Of a stretch of DNA of 7,862 nt, positions 1-6,175 are shown one piece after another. Position 1 is the first letter of the stretch. Each line of letters opens with the position of its first letter. This DNA comes from Actinomycetes bacterium (GTDB lineage: Bacteria; Actinomycetota; Acidimicrobiia; Acidimicrobiales; RAAP-2): contig JAJYWG010000162.1 in assembly GCA_021791615.1 (NCBI GenBank), positions 1-7,862 on the forward strand, read 5' to 3'. The notes beneath the pieces are model-generated. The model saw only the letters and a program-made list of their open reading frames with translations. It was not told the DNA's origin and did no database searches. Both the position numbers and the translations under genes were made by a program.

Positions 1-25
1 AGGGCGGACCTCGCTCGGTTCCTGC

Positions 26-146
26 GACCTGCGCGCCATCGAACTTCTCCTCAGGCCGGCGCCGATCTCGGCGCCAACACCGAGGTCCGTCACGCGGGAG
101 CGGCGCGGCGCTCCTTCATCACATCAGAAACGGGGAGGGGCCGACG
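26..146 (+). pseudogene. Out-of-frame N-terminal coding remnant of the M20D amidohydrolase
   Basis: Pieces of the expected M20 N terminus can be read here, but in three different frames. DLRA.EL (from 26, resembling the family DLHxHPEL motif) is in one frame, [10 protein letters not shown] (61-90) in a second, and RNGEGPTV (126-149) in the third, which continues into the intact body. The distance from DL to RADMD is about 43 codons, shorter than the roughly 55 usual in relatives. So at least two frameshifts plus some loss of bases are needed to explain it. The changes look like missing C residues in runs, which could be genuine decay or consensus error at the edge of a contig. Assignment of the first piece is tentative; the last two are firmer. 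Confidence 0.55.
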
Positions 147-1199
147 GTGCTGCTTCGGGCCGACATGGACGCCCTTCCCGTCGCCGAAGCGACCGGCCTC
201 GACTACGCCAGCCACATCACCGCCACCGACGCGGCCGGCAACGAGGTGCCGGTAATGCACGCCTGCGGACACGACATGCACGTCGCATGCCTGCTCGGCG
301 CCGCCCATCTGCTCGCTGCGAACCGTGCGCATTGGGCAGGCACCGTCGTGGCCGTCTTCCAGCCGGCCGAAGAGACCGGCGACGGTGCCCGGGGGATGCT
401 CGACGACGGCTTGGCGACCCTGGTGCCCAAGGTGGACGTCGCCTTGGCGCAGCACGTGCTGCCTGCGCCTGCGGGTTTGGTCGGCACGCACGCCGGTCCG
501 ACCCTCTCTGCCGCCGACAGCATGCGCATCACCCTCCACGGGCGTGGCGCGCATGGATCGATGCCCCAGGCCTCTGTCGACCCGGTCGTCCTCGCCGCGA
601 TGATCGTGGTCCGCCTCCAGACCATCGTGGCCCGCGAGACCCGACCCGGAGAGCCGGTCGTCGTCACCGTCGGGAGCATCCAGGCGGGGACCAAGAGCAA
701 CGTCATCCCCGACCACGCCGTGATCGAGCTGAACGTCCGTACCTACAGCGAGCAGACCCGAGCGTCGGTCCTCGACGCCATCAAAAGGATCGTCGACGCC
801 GAATGCCAGGCGTCGGGATCCCCGAAGCCGGCCGACTACGAGCTGTTCGACCGGTTCCCGCTCACCGACAACGACACCGAGACCACGAAGAGAGTGGCGG
901 CAGCCTTCTCGGCCTTCTTCGGGGAGCGGGCGCGGCCGCTGCCGATGCAGACCGCCAGCGAGGACTTCAGCGACATCCCCAGAGCCCTCGGGGTGCCCTA
1001 CTGCTACTGGGGGATCGGTGGCATCGACGCCGAGCGCTACGAGGCGGCCGAACGGGCGGGTCGTGTCGCCCAGGACATCCCCGTCAACCACTCGGCGCAC
1101 TTCGCTCCGGTCATCCAGCCCACCTTGGACACTGGGATCCAAGCGATGGTCGTCGCCGCGCTGGCCTGGCTCGCCCCACTTCGGACCGGCGAGCAGTAA
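147..1199 (+). CDS. M20D-family metal-dependent amidohydrolase (hippurate / N-acyl-amino-acid hydrolase type), 5' end broken
   Basis: Predicted cytoplasmic di-metal hydrolase that splits an N-acyl or peptide-like amide to release a free amino acid. Counting from the GTG at 147, the protein shows the RADMDALPV strand (residues 4-12), the metal-binding MHACGHDMH (37-45; Cys40 and His42), the catalytic and metal-binding QPAEE (72-76), His103 of QHV, the lid/dimerisation domain with GRGAHGSMP (132-140), and a C-terminal NHSAHF (His315). The Cys-His-Glu-His-His ligand set is the M20D pattern. Family members run about 380-400 residues and have 40-55 residues before RADMDALPV. Here in-frame codons upstream of 147 still read RNGEGPTV without a stop, so 147 is not the natural start; it is only the first usable start codon in this frame. 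The natural start is probably just left of the window. The stop TAA lies 5 nt before the next gene, implying co-transcription. Substrate cannot be told from sequence; activity is uncertain because of the broken 5' end. Confidence 0.85.
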   Translation: MLLRADMDALPVAEATGLDYASHITATDAAGNEVPVMHACGHDMHVACLLGAAHLLAANRAHWAGTVVAVFQPAEETGDGARGMLDDGLATLVPKVDVALAQHVLPAPAGLVGTHAGPTLSAADSMRITLHGRGAHGSMPQASVDPVVLAAMIVVRLQTIVARETRPGEPVVVTVGSIQAGTKSNVIPDHAVIELNVRTYSEQTRASVLDAIKRIVDAECQASGSPKPADYELFDRFPLTDNDTETTKRVAAAFSAFFGERARPLPMQTASEDFSDIPRALGVPYCYWGIGGIDAERYEAAERAGRVAQDIPVNHSAHFAPVIQPTLDTGIQAMVVAALAWLAPLRTGEQ

Positions 1200-1204
1200 G
1201 CGCG

Positions 1205-1867
1205 GTGTCACACGCTGGCTCAGCACTCCAGCTGGCGCTCGACCTCTCGGGCACCTTCGTGTTCGGGCTGAACGGAGCCCTGACGGCGATGGAGGCCGAG
1301 AACCTCGACATCGTCGGGGTCGTCGTCCTCGCCGTGATCACTGCCCTCGGCGGCGGCATCATCCGCGACGTGCTCATCGGCTCGCTCCCACCCGCCGCGT
1401 TCAAGGACTGGCGCTACCTGGCGGTCGGCGGCGGGGCCGGCATCGCCGCCTTCGTCGCCCGACAGCTGTGGGTGCGCGTGCAGCGGTCGATCACCGTCTT
1501 CGACGCCGCCGGCCTGGCGCTGTTCTGCGTGACGGGCACCACCACCGCCTTCGCCGCCCATCTCGGGCCCTTCCAGTCTGTCATCCTCGGCACCATCACC
1601 GGTGTGGGCGGAGGCACCGTCCGTGACGTGATCATAAGAAAGGTGCCGACGGTGCTCTCGAGCGGCCTCTACGCCGTCCCAGCCGCCTGCGGCGCCACCC
1701 TCACCGCCTTGGCACTCGAGTTCCGTTTCTATGGCGGCGCCATCGCCGTGGTGGCAGCGGCGATCTGTTTCTTCATCCGCATGGCCGGCGTGCACTTCAA
1801 CCTGAACGTGCCCGTCTCGCGCCCCAGGGTCGCGAAGGCACGCTCGACTTCGGAGGAGGACTCATGA
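1205..1867 (+). CDS. TRIC / UPF0126 family membrane protein (trimeric intracellular cation channel type)
   Basis: A 220-residue integral membrane protein with about seven hydrophobic helices. It has the tandem-repeat build of the bacterial UPF0126/TRIC family: GGGIIRD at residues 49-55 in the first half and GGGTVRD at 135-141 in the second, each after a hydrophobic helix and followed by a P-containing turn (SLPP at 60-63, KVP at 146-148). Length matches the usual 200-220 residues. The C-terminal tail after residue 203 is polar and probably cytoplasmic. Bacterial TRIC homologues form trimeric monovalent-cation channels; the same Pfam family has, from memory, also been linked to glycine transport. 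GTG at 1205 is chosen because it sits directly before the first helix and 5 nt after the upstream stop; the same frame is open far upstream, but that portion is arginine-rich shadow sequence. The stop overlaps the next ATG (ATGA), so it is translationally coupled on both sides. Confidence 0.88.
   Translation: MSHAGSALQLALDLSGTFVFGLNGALTAMEAENLDIVGVVVLAVITALGGGIIRDVLIGSLPPAAFKDWRYLAVGGGAGIAAFVARQLWVRVQRSITVFDAAGLALFCVTGTTTAFAAHLGPFQSVILGTITGVGGGTVRDVIIRKVPTVLSSGLYAVPAACGATLTALALEFRFYGGAIAVVAAAICFFIRMAGVHFNLNVPVSRPRVAKARSTSEEDS
1852..1860 (+). promoter_or_regulatory. Strong Shine-Dalgarno for the imidazolonepropionase-like gene
   Basis: GGAGGAGGA lies inside the last codons of the TRIC-type gene, a few nucleotides before the ATG at 1864. 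It fixes that start and, with the ATGA overlap, suggests ribosomes are recruited anew rather than relying only on read-through coupling. Confidence 0.8.
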
Positions 1868-3105
1868 CCGTCACACTCGGCGATCCAGGCACGGTCATCG
1901 TCTGCGGCGACCACTTCGACGGGCGTGCCAACGCCCTGGGCGGCGCCATCGAGATCCTGGTCCGGGACGCAAGGATCGCCGAGATGGCTCCAAGCGTCCC
2001 CCGGCCCCCTGGAGCCCGGGTGATCGACCTCGCCGGCCACACCGTCACCCCCGGCTTCATTGACTGTCACGTCCACCTCACCATGGACGCAGCCCACCTC
2101 TCCACCCAGCTCCTCGACTCGGCGGCCACCAAGGCGCTCGTCGGGCTGCGCCTCGCCGACGACTACCTCGACCAGGGCTTCACCACGCTGCGAGACCTGG
2201 GCAGCGCCGACCCCGAGTGGCCAACCATCGACCTGCGCAACGCCATCGCGGCCGGCACCGTCACCGGGCCCCGCCTGGTCGTGGCCGCCCACCTGATCGG
2301 CTCGACCGGCAGCCACGCCGATGTCGACAGCCTCTACCCGCCAAGATGGCACCTCCCGGTCAGCGACCCCGCCGACGGCCCCGACGCCATCCGGAGCCGG
2401 GTGCGACAAGAGCACAAGTACGGCAGCGACTGGATCAAGACGACCAACACCGGCGGCTACTTCAGCCCCGGCGATGATCCCGCCCGGGTCACCTGGTTCG
2501 ACCACGAGATGCAGGCCCTCTGCGACACCGCCGCCCAACTCGGCCTGCCCGTCGCCGTGCACACCGGGGCGGCGCAAGGCTGCAAGCAGGCCATCGCCTG
2601 CGGGGCACGCAGCCTGGAGCACGCCTATCTCATCGACGACGAGGCCATCGCCATGGCCGAAGACGCAGGCACGTTCATCGTGCCGACCATGCAGATGACC
2701 CAAGAAGACCTCCAGGCACTCCATGAGGGACGGCTCACCCCCTATACCGCGGCCAAGATCGAACGCGACGCTGAGCAGATCATCGAGGCCCAGCGGCGCA
2801 TCGCGGCAAGCCGGGTCAAGATCGCTTACGGCACCGACTGCGGGATGTTCCCCTTCAGCCACGGCAACCTCGAGTTCCAGGCCATGGTCAACGCTGGGCT
2901 CAGCCCGACCCGCGCCCTTCGAGCCGCAACCGGGACCGCTGCCGAGCTCCTCGGCCGCAGCGACATCGGCGCCCTCGAGCCCGGTGCGGTCGCCGACATC
3001 ATCGCCATGCCCGGTGACCCCATCGACGACATCACCCTCACCACCCGTGTTGCCTTCGTGATGATCGGCGGACAGGTGAGACGTCAGCCGGCACCTCCCC
3101 CCTGA
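1864..3105 (+). CDS. Metal-dependent amidohydrolase, imidazolonepropionase / Xaa-Pro dipeptidase-like
   Basis: A 413-residue amidohydrolase-superfamily enzyme, predicted cytoplasmic, with no signal peptide. An N-terminal small beta domain (about 1-60) leads into VTPGFIDCHVHL, giving the HxH metal pair His69/His71. Further ligands follow in family order: Lys192 in DWIKTT (likely carboxylated bridging lysine), His233 in VAVHTG, His253 in SLEHAY, and Asp325 in AYGTDCG. The C terminus returns to the beta domain (GALEPGAVADIIAMPGDP, 369-386). This set resembles the prolidase/imidazolonepropionase-like group that hydrolyses dipeptides with C-terminal proline or other residues, rather than true HutI. 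One oddity is that relatives usually carry VHAHG at the third ligand; here it is VHTGA, so the second histidine of that motif is absent while the metal ligand remains. It is coupled by ATGA to the TRIC-type gene. Substrate is unknown; family assignment is firm. Confidence 0.88.
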   Translation: MTVTLGDPGTVIVCGDHFDGRANALGGAIEILVRDARIAEMAPSVPRPPGARVIDLAGHTVTPGFIDCHVHLTMDAAHLSTQLLDSAATKALVGLRLADDYLDQGFTTLRDLGSADPEWPTIDLRNAIAAGTVTGPRLVVAAHLIGSTGSHADVDSLYPPRWHLPVSDPADGPDAIRSRVRQEHKYGSDWIKTTNTGGYFSPGDDPARVTWFDHEMQALCDTAAQLGLPVAVHTGAAQGCKQAIACGARSLEHAYLIDDEAIAMAEDAGTFIVPTMQMTQEDLQALHEGRLTPYTAAKIERDAEQIIEAQRRIAASRVKIAYGTDCGMFPFSHGNLEFQAMVNAGLSPTRALRAATGTAAELLGRSDIGALEPGAVADIIAMPGDPIDDITLTTRVAFVMIGGQVRRQPAPPP

Positions 3106-3131
3106 ACCCGGATCCGTGACCCGAGGGCGCC

Positions 3132-3163
3132 GACTCCGGACCCTACGTGCCCTCGCCGGAGTC
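3132..3163 (+). terminator. Inverted repeat after the hydrolase operon, possible transcription end
   Basis: GACTCCGG at 3132-3139 is the exact reverse complement of CCGGAGTC at 3156-3163, with a 16-nt loop. A competing pairing of CGAGGG (3122-3127) with CCCTCG (3150-3155) is also possible. It lies 27 nt after the stop of the last operon gene, the right place for a terminator, but it has no U-tract, so it would need Rho or act as an mRNA 3'-end stabiliser. Confidence 0.35.
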
Positions 3164-3348
3164 TCGTCCTCGCGAACGCTTTGTTCCCGGGCCTCTTCCG
3201 GTTGCCAGCATCTCGCTCTTGCGAGCGATACTCCCCTCACCCGGCTACGACTGCCACCGTGAGGCGGACCGAGCACCTGACGCAAGCACCCTGCCTGGGA
3301 CGCTCTTCCTGGTCCTGGTTGCAATGTCCGGCGCTGTCCGGCACCCCA

Positions 3349-3377
3349 TTGTGGCGACCCCCGCGTCAACGTAGTCT
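3349..3377 (+). promoter_or_regulatory. Candidate housekeeping-sigma promoter of the SnoaL-like gene
   Basis: TTGTGG (3349-3354) and TAGTCT (3372-3377) are separated by 17 nt. The -10 fits the TAnnnT form common in actinobacteria, and the -35 keeps the TTG core. Transcription would begin near 3384, giving a leader of about 30 nt that contains the ribosome binding site GGGAGGT (3403-3409). Confidence 0.4.
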
Positions 3378-3413
3378 CACAGGTGGTCCCCATTTACGTC
3401 ATGGGAGGTCGAG

Positions 3414-3914
3414 ATGGACCTGTTGCCAGATGCCGCCGCCAGTCAAGAGCGACTGGACCTCCCCATCCTGGGGAGCGCCACCGAATTGGAGAAGCGCAAT
3501 CTTCTCGCCTTCGACGAGATGGACTTCAACGTCTTCTCCCGCCGCGACTGGGCCCGCTTCCACGAGAGCCATGCGCAGAACGTTCGCGTCCATTTCCCTG
3601 ACGGACATTTCACCGACGGTCTCGAAGTCCACATAAAGGACATGGATGCGATGTTCGTGTACGCCCCCGACACGCGCATCGCCATGCACCCCATGCGATT
3701 AGCCCAGGACGAATGGACCGCGGTCACCGGCGTGATGCGCGGTACGTTCACCGAGCCAATGCCCGATGGCAAAGGTGGCCTCATTCAACCTACGGGCAAG
3801 GAGTTCTCCATCAACATGGCCACCTTCGCACGCTGGAACGACCAAGGGACTATGGACGAGGAGTGGCTGTACTGGGACAACCAGACCTACATGCAACAAC
3901 TAGGAATCGCATAG
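3414..3914 (+). CDS. SnoaL-like / ester-cyclase-type NTF2-fold protein
   Basis: A 166-residue soluble protein of the SnoaL-like polyketide/ester cyclase group in the NTF2 superfamily. The recognisable parts are the start of the fold, where a helix leads to DFNVFSRRDWARFHESHAQNVRVHFPDG (37-64), and the C-terminal strands FARWNDQGTMDEEWLYWDNQTYMQQLGI (138-165). In relatives this last stretch reads like 'GKIVEEWxxWDxxxxxxQLG'. Such proteins act as small-molecule cyclases, isomerases or binding proteins; no substrate can be assigned. The ATG at 3414 is supported by GGGAGGT five or so bases upstream, and the gene has its own candidate promoter, so it is probably monocistronic. Composition is visibly less G/C-rich than the genes on either side, and it contains a TTA leucine codon (3699-3701, Leu96) and an ATA codon. 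I see no in-frame TTA in the four longer + strand neighbours. This hints at separate acquisition. Family confidence is high, function unknown. Confidence 0.85.
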   Translation: MDLLPDAAASQERLDLPILGSATELEKRNLLAFDEMDFNVFSRRDWARFHESHAQNVRVHFPDGHFTDGLEVHIKDMDAMFVYAPDTRIAMHPMRLAQDEWTAVTGVMRGTFTEPMPDGKGGLIQPTGKEFSINMATFARWNDQGTMDEEWLYWDNQTYMQQLGIA

Positions 3915-4244
3915 CTCACGGTCCCAGTCGCCATCGGTAACCCTTTGAGAATCGCGTCAAGATATCTATCCCTTGGCGGAGATCAACAGAGGGACTTGGC
4001 GAACGGCTCTACGATCGAGCTTATCATCCTCTTTTGAATTTTGCGGCGCTTCGCTAACGACGCTGAGCTTTACCGAGTTCGCCACCGTGTACTTGCTCGG
4101 CGGAATGGCGGCTCTTCCGGAATGGCTGGGAGAGCCGAGATGTGCCCAACCTGCGCCTCCGGCACGCATGATGAAAACCGACCCGACGTGACCGGTCCGA
4201 GACGAAGCCTGAGGGCACGGTCGGACACGACGCTCCCGGCGACG
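3915..4244 (+). other. Intergenic region, relatively A/T-rich, with one strong hairpin
   Basis: No convincing protein is encoded on either strand. The first 150 bases are the most A/T-rich stretch of the window (for example around 3955-3975 and 4018-4042). A long hairpin with an internal direct repeat occupies 4101-4137. The reading frame of the downstream oxidoreductase is open through 4041-4244, but the residues there resemble no oxidoreductase N terminus. Confidence 0.5.
4109..4137 (+). repeat. 10-bp hairpin upstream of the quinone-oxidoreductase-like gene
   Basis: CGGCTCTTCC (4109-4118) pairs with GGGAGAGCCG (4128-4137) in ten consecutive pairs, nine Watson-Crick and one G-T, around a 9-nt loop. 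No T run follows. A direct repeat CGGAATGG at 4101-4108 and 4118-4125 overlaps the left arm and loop. It may be a Rho-dependent end for the upstream gene, a leader structure of the downstream gene, or a protein-binding site. Confidence 0.4.
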
Positions 4245-5216
4245 ATGCGGGCGGCCTACGTCCTCGGACCGGGCCCTGCCGAGTCCATCCGCTACGGCGA
4301 GCTGCCCCTGCCCGAGCCGGGGCCGACCGACTACCTGGTGCGGGTCACCTCTGTCGCCGCCAACCTCGTCGACACGTTCGTCCGCTCCGGCGCCTACCGA
4401 ACCGCCATGCCGACCCCCTTCGTCGTCGGCCGGGACCTCGTCGGCGAGGTCGTCGCCGCCGGCACGGGCGCCACCGCCTACAGCCGGGGCCAGCAGGTGT
4501 GGTCCAACAGCCTCGGTCACGCCGGCCGCCAGGGTTCGTTCTCCGAGTACGCCGTGGTTCCCGGCGACCGGCTGTACGCGGTGCCGCCTGACCTCGACCC
4601 CACCCAACTCCTCGCCGCCGCCCACCCAGCCGCCTCTGCCTGGCTGGCGCTGTTCCGCCACGGCCGGCTCCGCTACGGCGACACCGTCTACGTCGGCGGC
4701 GGCGCCGGCAACGTCGGATCGGCTGCCGTCGCCTTCGCGGCAGCCGCCGGGGCCAGGGTGATCGCCACCGCCCGAGCAGACGACCTCGACTTCGTCGCCT
4801 CGCTCCGCGCGACAGAGGTCATCGACTATGCCTCGAGCGACGCCGTCCAACGAACGGACCGGGCCGCCCCCCGAGGCTACGACCTCTACCTCGACACCTC
4901 GGGGGTGGCTGAGCCCGGTGCCGCCATCGACCAGCTCGCCAACGGCGGGCGCCTCGTCGTCATGGCGGGGCTGCACGCGGCCCCAACCGTGCCGCTCGGC
5001 CGGCTCTACACCCGAGACGCCAGCATTGTCGGCTTCGCCATCAGCAACGCCTCCGTCGCAGACCTTGCCGACGCCGCCCGCGGGATCGTCCACCTGCTGC
5101 ACACCACGCCGTGGCAGCCACGCATCGCCGAGATCCTCGACCTCTCCGAGACCGCACGAGCACATCGGCTGCTCGACGAGCGCCAGGTCAAGGGCCGCCT
5201 CGTGCTACGACCGTGA
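4245..5216 (+). CDS. Zinc-independent quinone oxidoreductase-like MDR-family protein
   Basis: A 323-residue NADPH-dependent oxidoreductase of the medium-chain dehydrogenase/reductase superfamily, predicted cytoplasmic. The N-terminal GroES-like domain begins MRAAYVLGPGPAESIRYGEL and contains PFVVGRDLVGEV (58-69). The Rossmann nucleotide site is YVGGGAGNVGSAAV (149-162), followed by ARVIATARADD (170-180). No cysteine or histidine ligands of the catalytic or structural zinc sites of alcohol dehydrogenases are present, placing it with quinone reductases (Qor-like) that reduce quinones or enones, or protect against such electrophiles. Length fits the usual 320-330. The ATG at 4245 is chosen because it starts exactly at the conserved first strand; open codons continue upstream with alternative starts (GTG 4188), and no good ribosome binding site is visible, so leaderless or weak initiation is possible. 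It is the last + strand gene before the scar zone and appears to stand alone. Confidence 0.87.
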   Translation: MRAAYVLGPGPAESIRYGELPLPEPGPTDYLVRVTSVAANLVDTFVRSGAYRTAMPTPFVVGRDLVGEVVAAGTGATAYSRGQQVWSNSLGHAGRQGSFSEYAVVPGDRLYAVPPDLDPTQLLAAAHPAASAWLALFRHGRLRYGDTVYVGGGAGNVGSAAVAFAAAAGARVIATARADDLDFVASLRATEVIDYASSDAVQRTDRAAPRGYDLYLDTSGVAEPGAAIDQLANGGRLVVMAGLHAAPTVPLGRLYTRDASIVGFAISNASVADLADAARGIVHLLHTTPWQPRIAEILDLSETARAHRLLDERQVKGRLVLRP

Positions 5217-5607
5217 GCGAACTCGGCAATGTTTGGTCCCGTCCTGGGCAATGCCAATCGGCGCTGTCGGCAGCACGCTCACGGACGCGTCGGCTCGGAC
5301 CGAACGATGTTCTCTGGGCTCGATCTGGTCGTCGCCAAAGGATCGGGTTTGTGCTCAACGCGGCCGGGCACCTCCGAGATCGCCACGACCATGCCCCTTG
5401 TCTCCCGAGCGCGCGAGGAGTCGATTGAGGAAGGGTCGGCCCCGCCTGTTCCAGCCGTGGGTCGACCTGCATGGAGACCTGGAGTCTGGAGGTGGCAGAT
5501 CGCCGAGTCCAGGGTGGAGCACTGGGTGCTCGATTGGCCCGACTTCTTCCGCGGGAGGTTGCGGTCACGACCTCCACCCGTGAGGTTCATGCTCGACAGC
5601 CGGGCGG
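5217..5607. other. Stretch without a recognisable gene (left part of scar zone)
   Basis: Several open frames cross this region on both strands, but none gives residues I recognise. They are rich in Arg, Pro and Ser, as expected of out-of-frame GC-rich DNA. The best candidate is a 110-residue - strand frame (5611 down to 5279) whose ATG overlaps the stop of the dehydrogenase fragment as ATGA. Its third-position GC is high at both ends but drops in the middle. It may be the decayed next gene of the same lost operon. No hairpin terminator for either converging unit was seen. Confidence 0.45.
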
Positions 5608-5805
5608 TCATCGGATGCGGTCGCACGCCTGGCGCAGGGCCTGCACGCTGCGGCCCAAGGCGTCCTGCTCCTGCTCGCTCATCGCCGGGTGATGGGTCTG
5701 GCACACCCCGTCGCGGCCAAGGACCGACGGCAGGGAGTAGGTGAGCAGGTCCGCAGAGCGGTAGGCGGCCACGGTGAAGATCCTTTGCTCGTCGCGCAGG
5801 ACAGC
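5608..5805 (-). pseudogene. 3' fragment of a lactate/malate dehydrogenase gene
   Basis: On the - strand, from 5805 down to the TGA at 5608-5610, 65 codons read AVLRDEQRIFTVAAYRS, then SLPSVLGRDGVCQTHHPAM, then SEQEQDALGRSVQALRQACDRIR and stop. This is the C-terminal end of the L-lactate/malate dehydrogenase family: the helix ending in VLRDE and leading to the (I/V)L(T/P)V strand, the SLPxxLGRxGV strand pair, and the final helix that starts with an LSxxE-type turn. The catalytic histidine and the NAD-binding Rossmann half are absent, and no start codon lies in frame before a stop at 5854-5856. Beyond 5806 another frame reads YATSTPSLSPSSRG, which may be a frameshifted piece of the preceding helix. 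The remaining roughly 240 codons are missing. Family call is good for the fragment; lactate versus malate specificity cannot be judged. Confidence 0.75.
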
Positions 5806-5871
5806 CCCGGCTCGAGGGCGAGAGGGACGGAGTCGAGGTCGCGTACTGGACGTTCAGGGTGACGTAGACGG

Positions 5872-5891
5872 CCAGTCTTTCCCAGTCTTTC
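5872..5891 (+). repeat. 10-bp perfect tandem repeat, two copies
   Basis: CCAGTCTTTC at 5872-5881 is repeated exactly at 5882-5891 and followed by a partial third start (CC). It lies between the dehydrogenase fragment and the IS66 remnant, where both homologies have ended, so it may mark a join or slippage event. Confidence 0.75.
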
Positions 5892-5918
5892 CCTGTCCAT
5901 ATGTGTCTCCCCCGAGGC

Positions 5919-6175
5919 ATCGAGCGCCTCGGCTGCCTCGGTTGCCAGCGAGGCGACGAAGCCGGTCGAGACCGGAACCCCGAAGAGCGAGGACAGCGCC
6001 TCGGGGGTGCGCTCGACCGGGACATGCTGGCGGTGGAGGAGGTAGAGGGCGACGGAGCGCACCCCCGGCCCGTAGCAGGTGGTCGAGCGGGCCTCGGGAG
6101 GGAAGCTCGCCTTGGTGTGGCTCCGCACGAGCAGCGCTTGGTCGTTGCCCGGTGCTCGATGCACTCCAAAGGGAG
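5919..6175 (-). mobile_element. IS66-family transposase remnant, frameshifted
   Basis: Read on the - strand, 6175 to about 6116 gives LPLECIEHRATTKRCSCGAT, the zinc-binding segment of IS66 TnpC with its CxCG. A one-base loss near 6112-6118 then moves the reading to the next frame. That frame continues as KASFPPEARSTTCYGPGVRS, VALYLLHRQHVPVERTPEAL, and SSLFGVPVSTGFVASLATEA up to AEALD at 5919. YGPGVR, the YLL.RQH.PVER helix and GVPVSTG are characteristic of the IS66 region between the zinc finger and the DDE domain. Only about 85 of the usual 450-530 residues survive. There are no catalytic acidic residues, no accessory tnpA/tnpB genes and no terminal inverted repeats. The element is dead and is a plausible cause of the local rearrangement. 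Confidence 0.8.

Larger units (their letters stand above)
3106..3413 (+). other. Intergenic region with two hairpins and a promoter
   Basis: No protein-like reading frame is visible. Directly after the operon stop are an 8-bp perfect inverted repeat (3132-3139 / 3156-3163) and a 6-bp hairpin with a 4-nt loop (3213-3228). Neither is followed by a T run, so an intrinsic terminator is not proven. The last 70 bases hold the candidate promoter and ribosome binding site of the SnoaL-like gene. Confidence 0.6.

Noticed and set aside
287..1204. Long upstream extension of the TRIC-type gene frame
   Set aside because: The frame is open but lies fully within the M20D gene; its residues are Arg/Pro/Gly-rich shadow sequence and no TRIC relative has such a domain.
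90..1226. 378-codon open frame on the - strand across the M20D gene
   Set aside because: Composition is typical of antisense GC-rich DNA, with no recognisable motif; the + strand gene has clear catalytic motifs.
1729..3393. 554-codon open frame on the - strand across the prolidase-like gene
   Set aside because: Gly/Asp/Glu/Val-rich antisense shadow that covers parts of several + strand features; no motif or ribosome binding site.
4034..4060. TTGAAT followed by TAACGA as a promoter for the oxidoreductase
   Set aside because: Spacing is only 15 nt and the -10 lacks the final T; too weak to list.
4041..4244. Starting the oxidoreductase at 4041 or 4188
   Set aside because: The extra 20-68 residues resemble no MDR N terminus, while MRAAYV at 4245 is the expected first strand.
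3966..5165. 399-codon - strand frame opposite the quinone-oxidoreductase gene
   Set aside because: Antisense shadow; the oxidoreductase on the + strand has a complete fold and nucleotide-binding motif.
5229..5744. 171-codon + strand frame in the scar zone
   Set aside because: No family recognised, it runs antisense through the dehydrogenase fragment, and there is no ribosome binding site.
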